From: Candidatus Cryptobacteroides choladohippi
Lineage (GTDB): Bacteria; Bacteroidota; Bacteroidia; Bacteroidales; UBA932
Direction of reading: 5' to 3'
Length of the DNA stretch: 50,299 nucleotides
Assembly: GCA_018065985.1 (NCBI GenBank)
Contig: JAGHSF010000017.1
Coordinates: forward strand, 1-50,299
This document shows positions 1 through 8,400 of this stretch, in pieces; position 1 is the stretch's first letter, and each line of letters begins with the position of its first letter. The notes under the pieces are model-generated. The model searched no databases, was not told the DNA's origin, and saw only the letters and a program-made list of their open reading frames with translations. Position numbers and translations under genes: made by a program.

Positions 1-157
1 TGAGAGGCGTGGCCACCCCCGGCCACGGGGAGGGGGAAGGGTCCGCCGGAGACAAGTTCCGCGTCAGCGGGACGCAGGAAACGGTGGAAGGGGCCGGAGC
101 GAACGAAGTGAGCGGAGTCCTCTCAGATGCAAGCTGCTGCCGCTGCGGAGCTCCGCT
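1..157. other. GC-rich foldable non-coding segment
   Basis: No convincing gene lies here. The only long plus-strand reading frame runs on into ppdK and has a composition unlike any protein family I recognise. The segment is much richer in G and C than other intergenic DNA in the window and contains several inverted repeats: TGAGAGG (1-7) with CCTCTCA (119-125), a 7-bp hairpin with loop ACCCCC (8-27), a 9-bp hairpin with one bulge (57-80), and the 12-base palindrome GCGGAGCTCCGC (145-156). The outer pair could close a multi-branched fold about 125 nt long. It may be a structured RNA, a dispersed repeat, or part of something that starts left of the window. Strand and function are unknown. Confidence 0.4.
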
Positions 158-160
158 CAT

Positions 161-200
161 AAAAAAGAAGAGGCCGACCCTTATTGGTCAGCCCCTTCTT
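161..200 (-). terminator. Rho-independent terminator of ppdK
   Basis: Read on the minus strand, a 15-bp stem (arms 186-200 and 165-179, two G-U pairs, 6-nt loop) is followed at once by a run of six T. It starts 17 nt after the ppdK stop codon and is oriented to end ppdK transcription. Confidence 0.85.
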
Positions 201-216
201 ATTGCGACAAGCAAGT

Positions 217-2943
217 TTACTTGCTCTGAGAGATTGCTGCCTGTGCTGCTGAAAGGCGTGCGATAGGAACGCGGAAAGGTGAGCAGCTCACGTAGTCAAG
301 ACCGATCTTGTTGAAGAAGAAGACTGAGTCAGGATCTCCACCGTGCTCACCGCAGACGCCGCACTTGAGGTCGGGACGCTTGCTGCGGCCACCCTGGATT
401 CCGTACTCGACGAGCTTGCCTACTGCCTTGGTGTCGATGGTCTGGAACGGATCGGCGTCAAGGATCTTGTTGCCAAGATAGTTGCCCATGAATGCACCTA
501 CGTCGTCGCGGCTGAAGCCGAAGGTCATCTGAGTAAGGTCATTGGTACCGAATGAGAAGAACTCTGCGGTACGGGCCATGCGGTCAGCTGTGAGGGCTGC
601 GCGGGGAATCTCGATCATTGTACCGAACTTGTAGTCGAGAGTCTGACCGGTACGTGCAACAACCTCGAGACGGATCCTTTCGCAATATGCCTTCTGGAAC
701 TCGAGCTCGCGGGCTGAGACGGTAACAGGGATCATGATTTCAGGGATGGGGTGGAAGCCCTCTGCCTGAAGCTCGGCTGTAGCTGTGAATATTGCACGGT
801 ACTGAGTCTCGGCGATGAGAGGATAAGCGACATGGAGACGGACGCCACGGAGACCCATCATAGGGTTGACCTCCTTGAGGCTCTCACCTCTCTTCTCGAC
901 TTCCTCGACTGAGATGCCGAGTTCATCGGCAAGTTCCTTCTCCTTGACCTCTCCCTTAGGTACGAACTCGTGCAGAGGGGGATCCAGGAGGCGGAATACA
1001 ACAGGCTTGCCGTCCATGATCTTGAGGGTGCTCTTGATGGCAGCCTTCATGAAGGGCTCGAGCTCGTCGAGAGCGGCCTTGCGCTCAGCGTCTGTGTCGC
1101 TCATGATCATCTTGCGAAGCTTTGCAAGAGGAGTCTCAGAGTTCTTGCCATAGAACATGTGCTCGATACGGAAGAGGCCGATGCCTTCTGCTCCGAATGC
1201 AAGTGCACGTGCTGCATCCTCGGGTGTATCTGCATTTGTGCGGATTCCGAGGCGGCGATATTTGTCAACGATGCTCATGAACTTGATGAAGAGAGGATTC
1301 TCGCTTGCGTCCATGGTCTCGATCTTCTCGGCATATACGTAGCCCTTGCTTCCGTTGAGTGAGAACCAGTCTCCCTCCTTGTACTCAGGACCATTCTCGC
1401 TGAAACGAACTGTCTTGGCGTCGAAGTTGATCTTCATGGCCTCGCAACCTACGATACAGCACTTGCCCCAGCCGCGTGCAACAAGTGCAGCGTGAGAGGT
1501 CATACCTCCACGGGTGGTAAGGATACCTGCTGAAGCGCGCATGCCCTCGATATCCTCGGGAGAGGTCTCCTCACGGACGAGGATGGCCTTCTTGCCTGCA
1601 GCAGCTGCTTCCATTGCAGCCTCTGAAGTGAATACGAGCTGGCCTACTGCTCCACCGGGAGATGCGGGAAGACCCTTTGCGATCACGCTTGCCTTCTTCT
1701 CTGAAGCGGGGTCGAGGATAGGATGGAGAATCTCGTCGAGCTGGGAAGGAGAGACGCGCATGATTGCGGTCTTCTCGTCGATCATGCCCTCGCCGAGCAT
1801 ATCCATTGCCATCTGGAGTGCAGCGATACCGGTACGCTTGCCGATACGGCACTGAAGCATATAGAGTTTCTTGTCCTGGATGGTGAACTCGATGTCCTGC
1901 ATATCGTGGAAGTGGTTCTCAAGGCGGACGCGGATGTCGTCAAGCTCCTTGTAAACCTCGGGCATTGCAAGTTCGAGAGACTGAAGATGAGCGTTGTGCT
2001 CGGTCTTGGTAGCCTCGTTGAGAGGGTTGGGGGTACGGATACCTGCAACCACGTCCTCGCCCTGGGCGTTGATGAGCCACTCACCGTAGAACTTGTTGTC
2101 TCCGGATGCAGGGTTGCGTGAGAAGGCAACACCGGTAGCCGAGGTCTCGCCCATGTTACCGAATACCATTGACTGCACGTTCACTGCTGTGCCCCAGTCA
2201 TCGGGAATCTTCTCGATGCGGCGGTAAGCGATTGCACGCTTTCCGTTCCAGCTCTTGAACACGCCACCGATAGAGCCCCAAAGCTGAGCCTCGGCGGTAT
2301 CAGGGAATTCAACTCCGAGAACTTCCTTTACGCGAATCTTGAACTTTTCGCAAAGCTCCTTGAGTTCCTCTGCTGTGATTTCGGTGTCTGACTTGTAGCC
2401 CTTTGCTTCCTTGAGCTCTGCCATCATGCGGTCAAGCTGCTGGCGGATGCCCTGGCCATCTGCAGGCTCGATACCTTCTGCCTTCTCCATCACAACGTCT
2501 GAGTACATCATGATGAGACGGCGGTATGCATCGTATACGAAACGGGGATTGCCTGTCTTCTCGATCATGCCGGGAAGAGTTGCAGAGCAAAGACCGATGT
2601 TGAGGATGGTATCCATCATGCCGGGCATAGAGCTGCGGGCACCTGAACGGCAGCTTACAAGAAGAGGATCCTTCTCGTCACCGAACTTCTTGCCCATGAT
2701 TGCTTCTGTTGCAGCAAGAGCCTCTGCCACCTGGGCCTTGAGCTCATCGGTATAGCCACCGCCGAGTTCATAATACTCTGCACAGCACTCTGTTGTGATA
2801 GTGAAACCTGCGGGAACAGGCATTCCGAGACGGCTCATTTCAGCCAGGTTCGCTCCCTTTCCTCCAAGGAGCTCACGCATTGCGCCATCGCCCTCGGCGG
2901 TCTTTCCACCGAAACGATAGACTCTTTTCTTAGTTTCGAACAT
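217..2943 (-). CDS. ppdK: Pyruvate, phosphate dikinase
   Basis: This cytoplasmic enzyme interconverts pyruvate + ATP + phosphate and phosphoenolpyruvate + AMP + pyrophosphate. In anaerobic Bacteroidales it links glycolysis to PEP in a pyrophosphate-dependent way. The 908-residue product has the family order: an N-terminal nucleotide-binding domain (GGKGANLAEM near residue 28), the phosphohistidine swivel domain with GGMTSHAALVARG (His484 is the predicted phosphocarrier), and a C-terminal PEP/pyruvate barrel with FGTNDLTQ and CGVCGEHGGDP (Cys864 is the predicted acid/base). Length is close to the family norm of about 870 to 910. The ATG at 2943 is followed by a typical start (MFETKKRVYRFG). 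It appears monocistronic, with its own downstream terminator. Codon use favours the set seen in tuf and the ribosomal genes, suggesting high expression. The match is unambiguous. Confidence 0.97.
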   Translation of the reverse strand: MFETKKRVYRFGGKTAEGDGAMRELLGGKGANLAEMSRLGMPVPAGFTITTECCAEYYELGGGYTDELKAQVAEALAATEAIMGKKFGDEKDPLLVSCRSGARSSMPGMMDTILNIGLCSATLPGMIEKTGNPRFVYDAYRRLIMMYSDVVMEKAEGIEPADGQGIRQQLDRMMAELKEAKGYKSDTEITAEELKELCEKFKIRVKEVLGVEFPDTAEAQLWGSIGGVFKSWNGKRAIAYRRIEKIPDDWGTAVNVQSMVFGNMGETSATGVAFSRNPASGDNKFYGEWLINAQGEDVVAGIRTPNPLNEATKTEHNAHLQSLELAMPEVYKELDDIRVRLENHFHDMQDIEFTIQDKKLYMLQCRIGKRTGIAALQMAMDMLGEGMIDEKTAIMRVSPSQLDEILHPILDPASEKKASVIAKGLPASPGGAVGQLVFTSEAAMEAAAAGKKAILVREETSPEDIEGMRASAGILTTRGGMTSHAALVARGWGKCCIVGCEAMKINFDAKTVRFSENGPEYKEGDWFSLNGSKGYVYAEKIETMDASENPLFIKFMSIVDKYRRLGIRTNADTPEDAARALAFGAEGIGLFRIEHMFYGKNSETPLAKLRKMIMSDTDAERKAALDELEPFMKAAIKSTLKIMDGKPVVFRLLDPPLHEFVPKGEVKEKELADELGISVEEVEKRGESLKEVNPMMGLRGVRLHVAYPLIAETQYRAIFTATAELQAEGFHPIPEIMIPVTVSARELEFQKAYCERIRLEVVARTGQTLDYKFGTMIEIPRAALTADRMARTAEFFSFGTNDLTQMTFGFSRDDVGAFMGNYLGNKILDADPFQTIDTKAVGKLVEYGIQGGRSKRPDLKCGVCGEHGGDPDSVFFFNKIGLDYVSCSPFRVPIARLSAAQAAISQSK

Positions 2944-2966
2944 TGCTTTTATCTATATCTTTAATT

Positions 2967-2979
2967 TTCGCGCCGCGAA
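2967..2979. promoter_or_regulatory. Palindrome upstream of ppdK
   Basis: The perfect inverted repeat TTCGCG-C-CGCGAA is centred about 30 nt before the ppdK start codon, in the 54-nt AT-rich gap between phoH and ppdK. No T run follows it on the minus strand, so it does not look like a terminator for phoH. It could be an operator for a dimeric regulator or a small leader hairpin. No protein can be assigned to it. Confidence 0.3.
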
Positions 2980-2997
2980 TTTACAATAAATTTCTGA

Positions 2998-4332
2998 TTA
3001 TAACAATTTTGCGGCAAGTTCTGAAAGAGCGCTCCTCTCTCCCTTGCGCAGGAACACGTGCTGGAACAGCTTCTGGCCGGCCAGCTTGTCGCCAAGGTGG
3101 GTCAGTCCGTTGCTCCACTGGTCCAGGTATGGCTGGTCGATCTGGAATATGTCTCCGGTGAACACCATCTTAGTTCCCTCGCCCGCACGGGTGATAATCG
3201 TCTTCATCTCATGAGGCGTAAGATTCTGGGCCTCATCTATAATGAAATAGCATCTGCCCAGCGAACGGCCGCGGATGTAGGCAAGCGGCTCTATTATGAG
3301 GCGGTCCTCCTTCAGCATGCCCTCGATCTTGAGAGCCTCACGCGAATTGGGCTTGAACTGGTCCTTGATGACATTCAGGTTGTCCATGAGCGGCTGCAGG
3401 AAGGGACTCATCTTGGTCTTCTGGTCGCCCGGAAGGAATCCTATGTCCTGATTGCCCAGCACCACGGTAGGACGGGAGATCACAATCTGGTCGTAATAAC
3501 GCTCCTGCTCGAGCGCAGCGGCCAGGGCAAGAAGGGTCTTGCCGGTTCCTGCGCCGCCAGTGAGGGACACCAGCTCGACCTTCGGGTTCAGGCAGGCATC
3601 AAGAGCCATCTTCTGCTCATCGTTGCGGGGGCGTATCCCGTATGCTTCCTTCGCTTTCACAAGCACTATCCTGTCGCGGTCCGCATCGTACCTTGCCACA
3701 ACCACATCACCTTTGCCGCCCTCCCAGCTGAACTTGTAAAGCTGGTTCGGCACGGGCCTGTCCGACTGCACGGACTTCCATTCCAGAGCAGTCTCGGGGC
3801 CATAGGCAAGCTGCTGGAGCAGTTCCGCAGAAAGGGTCCTCGACTGGACCTCCTTCTGTGCGTTCTCTATCTTCTCCTCCTCCATCTTGTCGGTCAGATA
3901 ATCCTGAACCTCCATTCCGGCAGCCTTGGCTTTCATTCTGAGGTTGACATCCTTGGTCACGAGGGCGACGAAACGGTCGGGATTGTTATCCCTCACCCAC
4001 ATGGCCGTGGCAAGGATCCTGTGATCCTGGATATCATCATGAAAAAGGTCTCGGTACTCCGGACTGAACGGATGGTTGGGTTCTATCTTGATGAAGCCCA
4101 GGTCCTTGCCTATACGGACTCCATCCTTTCCAAATCTCTTGCCCTCAGTGATGCGGTCGATGTCGCGCATGAAACCACGGGCATTGAAAGCAAGGGCGTC
4201 GTTGCCCTTCTTGAACTTGTCGATCTCCTCGATCACGGCGATGGGAATGACAAGGTTGTTATCCTGAAAATGTCGGATAGCTTTGTGGTCGTGCAGGAGG
4301 ACGTTGGTGTCCAGCACAAATGTCTTTGGCAT
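2998..4332 (-). CDS. PIN-PhoH family ATPase/ribonuclease
   Basis: The 444-residue protein joins two domains. Residues 1 to about 140 form a PIN nuclease domain (FVLDTNVLLHD with an acidic Asp, IEEIDKFKK, and further Asp residues). Residues about 235-444 form a PhoH ATPase domain with Walker A GGAGTGKT and Walker B FIIDEAQN followed by TGDIFQID. This PhoH2-type architecture is linked in mycobacteria to ATP-dependent RNA unwinding and cleavage; the role in Bacteroidales has not been settled as far as I know. The protein has no signal peptide and should be cytoplasmic. It lies 11 nt after the PurL-like gene on the same strand, so the two may be cotranscribed. Family assignment is firm; the RNA substrate is inferred. 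Confidence 0.92.
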   Translation of the reverse strand: MPKTFVLDTNVLLHDHKAIRHFQDNNLVIPIAVIEEIDKFKKGNDALAFNARGFMRDIDRITEGKRFGKDGVRIGKDLGFIKIEPNHPFSPEYRDLFHDDIQDHRILATAMWVRDNNPDRFVALVTKDVNLRMKAKAAGMEVQDYLTDKMEEEKIENAQKEVQSRTLSAELLQQLAYGPETALEWKSVQSDRPVPNQLYKFSWEGGKGDVVVARYDADRDRIVLVKAKEAYGIRPRNDEQKMALDACLNPKVELVSLTGGAGTGKTLLALAAALEQERYYDQIVISRPTVVLGNQDIGFLPGDQKTKMSPFLQPLMDNLNVIKDQFKPNSREALKIEGMLKEDRLIIEPLAYIRGRSLGRCYFIIDEAQNLTPHEMKTIITRAGEGTKMVFTGDIFQIDQPYLDQWSNGLTHLGDKLAGQKLFQHVFLRKGERSALSELAAKLL

Positions 4333-4343
4333 ATAAGTCAGTG

Positions 4344-5453
4344 TTAATCCTCCCCTTCTGCATTCTGCATGAGGGATTCGAGTATGGTCTGTATACTGTT
4401 CTTGGCCGAGGCTTTCACGCGCACAGCCGAGCTTCGTGTATTCGGATGGCCCAGCGGGAAGTATGCCACGTCCTGAAGCAGGAACTCGGCATCTATGTAA
4501 TCGAAGTCGGAATCGGAAATCTGGAAAAGGGCGCCCGGAATCTCAGCAAAAAGCAGTCGGACCACATTGTTCTCCTCATACGCCCTCAAGGCATCGGACA
4601 GATTGATGCATGCTCCCGGTCCGCCATCGCAAAGGCGCTTGACCGCCTTGAGCAGCCCGCCATCCTCGACAGTGACACCGGAAAGTATGATTCCATCCTC
4701 CACAAGTTCCCGTACGACCTCGAAACAGTCCATGAAGTAGTCGGCATCGACTATCTGCGGTCCGGCGCCACCGCAAAGATGCATGGTCTGCGCCAGAAGG
4801 GACCCTCCAAGCCGGAAATCCGAAGTGTCGAAAGGGACCCACACAAGCCAGCTGTGGGGATCCGGTTCCAGATTCGAAGGACATGCGCGGCCCTGCTCCA
4901 TCCTGACCTTCTTGCCGGAAGGGTCATCAAACATGGTACCCGCATCATCGACATTTCCCGTCACAGCCTTGACCTTCAGTTCGGAGGGCTTTGTGGAAAT
5001 CGAGTGCGAATACGATGAGACCTTGACTCCAAGAGCATCACAATAGTCGGCCAGTTCCCTCACGCTTTCATAGAAGGACGCGTTGGACCCGACGCCTGAA
5101 GTATTCCATTTCCATTCAGGACGGACAGCAAGATCCTCGAGTCTGAAATGGCCCTTGCGCCATACGGCATCGATAAGAGCCGAAGCGACCCTCTGCCTGG
5201 AATAGGTGCCGGCAAATGTAGGGGGCAGATGCCTTTCGGCGCCTTCCACAAGAGCGGAATACTCGTCCACCTTGGAAACCTTCCAGTCGTGAAGTTCTAT
5301 CGGAAGGTCAAGAGACTCGTCTATGATGATTCCGGAACCATCCTGGATATCCTGCCCTTGTCCGTCAACGGACACGCCCGCAAGCAGCCTTGCGGGTGTA
5401 AGGTCCTGAGGGACGCCATCAATTATGTATCTGGATACCAGTTCTGCCGTCAT
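4344..5453 (-). CDS. PurL-derived AIR synthase-related protein, probably non-catalytic
   Basis: I see clear similarity to the second half of FGAM synthase (PurL), the purine enzyme of about 1,300 residues. The blocks run in the same order: the segment before the second AIR-synthase domain (DLAVRPEWKW, where PurL has LSANWM), SNASFYESVRELADYCDALG, LGGSLLAQT, GVTVEDGGLLKAVKRL and LLFAEIPGALFQIS. The PurL signature GKDS(L/M)SM, expected after the ALG(V/I) block, reads SSYSHSIS here. The ATP-binding first half and the glutaminase domain are absent. It is therefore probably not an FGAM synthase; a purine-nucleotide sensor or another binding role is possible. The start chosen is the ATG at 5453 (369 residues); an upstream TTG at 5462 would add three residues. 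A TATATTTG box ends 6 nt before the ATG. Confidence 0.65.
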   Translation of the reverse strand: MTAELVSRYIIDGVPQDLTPARLLAGVSVDGQGQDIQDGSGIIIDESLDLPIELHDWKVSKVDEYSALVEGAERHLPPTFAGTYSRQRVASALIDAVWRKGHFRLEDLAVRPEWKWNTSGVGSNASFYESVRELADYCDALGVKVSSYSHSISTKPSELKVKAVTGNVDDAGTMFDDPSGKKVRMEQGRACPSNLEPDPHSWLVWVPFDTSDFRLGGSLLAQTMHLCGGAGPQIVDADYFMDCFEVVRELVEDGIILSGVTVEDGGLLKAVKRLCDGGPGACINLSDALRAYEENNVVRLLFAEIPGALFQISDSDFDYIDAEFLLQDVAYFPLGHPNTRSSAVRVKASAKNSIQTILESLMQNAEGED

Positions 5454-5487
5454 TGATGACAAATATAACGATTTTTTGAATATCGTA

Positions 5488-8400
5488 TCATTCTGCCCTC
5501 ATGGGTGCGGTCCCGGCTGCATTCGCCCTGTAATGGGGAGCATACAGCGACTCTATCTCGGGAACGGCACTCTGGAACGACCCTTCCTGAGTCACGAAGA
5601 ACATTTCCGAAATGGTTGTATGCTCTTCGGGATATGAGTCGAACCAGTACTCGGTCCTGTCGGCCTTGACGCAACGGTAAGCCTGAGGGGTGAACACATA
5701 CCATCCGTCGGCACGCAAAGGGCTCATCCACCAGCCGTAGCGTCCGGAGAGCTGGTTTTCAGGTCGCAGGCATGCAGGACGTGGCACGTTCAGACGCACA
5801 AAGCTCCGATTCTCCTCACTCCAGATGCAATAGTCCGCCCGTACGGCATCACCGACAGTCAGGACATCGCCATCATGCATTTCCTTCCACTCCTCGTCCT
5901 CATGGCGGACAAAGTACTTGCGCTCAAGCGTAAACCCGTTGCCGGAGGGCTGAATCCCGGCAAAAGGCAGCTTGACTGTCGCCGAAAGGGCCATGACCTT
6001 CGTGGCAAGGATATCCTCCCCGCCATGGAACACCGAATTCAGGGCCTGGATGTAGGCAGGGTCGGAATCCCACTGCTGAGTCTCCTTCTGGACCATCATC
6101 CAGAGTCTGATTCCGTCAGCCATGTCGCGGCGCCCGGTTGTGGAAAGCAGGTCGCAGAGCAGAGAGTGGGCATACAGCTCGCTCTCAAGCAGGCCACGGA
6201 ACGGCATCACCGCATTGGGGAAATACCATCCGCCACACTTGTGCTCGACGGCATACTCGAACAGCGACTCCGTGTCGGCCTTCAGGGACGATGCGAGCTT
6301 GGACACAGAAGCCACGCCCCAGCTCTTTGAAAGCGACTCCCCGGCCGAGGTGGCCATAAGGGTTCGAAGAGTCAGCAGGCGGCGTGCCTTTTCGAGGATA
6401 CGGCCTTCGAGGCCTCGCCCATCGGTAGGGACAAGATAATCCTTGGCATACTTGCGGAAGGCCTTCAGTCTCTCGGGATCAAGCCCCCTGGTATTGAAGG
6501 GAACGTCCGCATACATGGCACGCACGTACATATATTTTGCGTCATCGATTCCTCCGCACCAATAGGGCAGGCGGGCTGACCCCAACTGGGCAAGGTCAAG
6601 GAAACGGACCGCCGATTCAAGGCCATCGAACTTTTTGCCCATGGCAGCAAAGCGCTCAAGCACCACCGTGGTCACGACTGACGATGATTTCATACCCTCA
6701 AACCAGCCGAAACCGCCATCGGAGTTGTGGCATGCCCTGATCTTCGACTCGATCTCCGAATTGTCAAACTGACCGCCTCCGAGTTTCGAAAGCAGATGCC
6801 TTGCATACAGGGCATCGGTCAGGGCAAGGACATTGTCAGACTCGGGCTCTATGCTCTTGGGGAGGGCTTCACCTAGCAGCTGGCGTATGGAGATCTCACG
6901 CATGTCGGCTTCCAGGCCGTCGGAGTTCACAAACATCGAGCGCAGCATGTTCTCAAGCTCGGTGCGGTCATCGTCGGGATGCATTATTGCCGAATGTGCC
7001 TCGGTGATGGTCTGGACGGGAACGGATACAGGAACGGACACGAATACGGCATCGGAGCCGAACTGCTTGTCATCCGCATCGAAGCTGATGAGCATTCCAA
7101 GCTTGCTGATGTCACCGACAGCCTTGAGCTCTACCGAGGATGAGGCATTCCCGCGTGCAGGAACGCTCAGACGAGTATTCCTGGACATGATGGTCTTGCC
7201 GTTCCTATAGTCGTCGCCGTCGATGAACCTGACGTTCAGTTTTCCCGAAACTTTCTTGTCGCAGCTGTTGGCAACGCTGACACGTACCACATATCGGTCT
7301 CCCCTGTACAGCCCCTGAGGCTCCACGACAGAGACCTTGACAGGAAGCGTGACAGTCATCTCGCCACAAAGGACATTTGTGCGCATGTCCCTGTCATGTG
7401 CAAAGAGCTGCACATAGTATCGGGAAAGTTTGTCGTTCGTCCTGAAGGTGAAGTTGATGACACCGTTTCTGTCCGAACGGAGGAAAGGTTCCCATGCAAG
7501 AGTCGAGGCAAAATCCTCGCGGACGGCCGGGGCAGCATTCCCGTCAGATGAAAGACTCTCATCCATGGCATTTCCCACAGGTGCCGCTTCATACATGACA
7601 GCATCCTCTTCCACTGACGCCATTTCCGCATTGAGTACGGTTGCGCTGTTCTTCATCACCATGCGGCCCATGCCTTTTGTGGAGATGGAATATCCTGAAT
7701 CATTGGTGCCGCAGGCCTCATCGTATGAAACGGTGGGCGAAGGCTTGCCGGGCGCGATGACACGGGACCAGCGGTTTGGCATCACCGTCTCCGTGCTCAC
7801 ATCGTAGACGGTGGCGGCACACTCGACGCCGGCATCGGTCCTGATGCTGAATGTATATTCATGGCCTGGAGCCGTAGTATCAAGGAATCTCGTGAATTCG
7901 ATGGGCAGGAAACTTCTCTTCTCTTCATTGTTCACATACATGCTGTAGCTCCTGCTGCCAGCATTCTTGAACCAGAAGACACGCAACCTTACCGAACTGG
8001 GATAACTTGCCTTGTACGGGAATCGCACTGTCTGGAGCGAACCGGGCTTGCCCTTCTCTCCGCTCAGTTTCACCATCTTCTTCTCAAGGAGCTCGTCTCC
8101 GGAGCCATAGAGTTCGACCACAGCCCAGGTGGGGCCGTTGGTGGCACCGACCTGCAGGGCGATGTCGTCACTGCGGATCTCCTTGAAGAAAGCCTCGGAA
8201 TCGAAGGACAAGGCCGTGTCTTCATCGGCAACCTTGATGATATTCAGGTACTGCGTGCTTGAATATTCACCCTGAGGGCCTTTCGCCCTGGCTTCAGCAC
8301 AGAACTCATACTGACCGGAAGGCATCCCGGACATGTCGATCTCGACAGTGTCTCCAGGCAGGGCCTTCCCGCCGGCAAGGACTTTTGACCCGCTTCTGAG

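Noticed and set aside
24..46. Possible G-quadruplex
   Set aside because: Only three clear runs of three or more G are adjacent; the fourth run is too far away for a standard quadruplex.
9..266. Plus-strand open frame of 85 codons at the left edge
   Set aside because: It runs through the ppdK terminator and into ppdK antisense, has no recognisable motif and overlaps the inverted repeats of the foldable segment.
3058..4347. Long plus-strand frame (429 codons) opposite phoH
   Set aside because: phoH has intact PIN and ATPase motifs; the opposite frame is a composition shadow with no family features. The same applies to the long antisense frames over recJ (29520-30788) and dxs (38642-39742).
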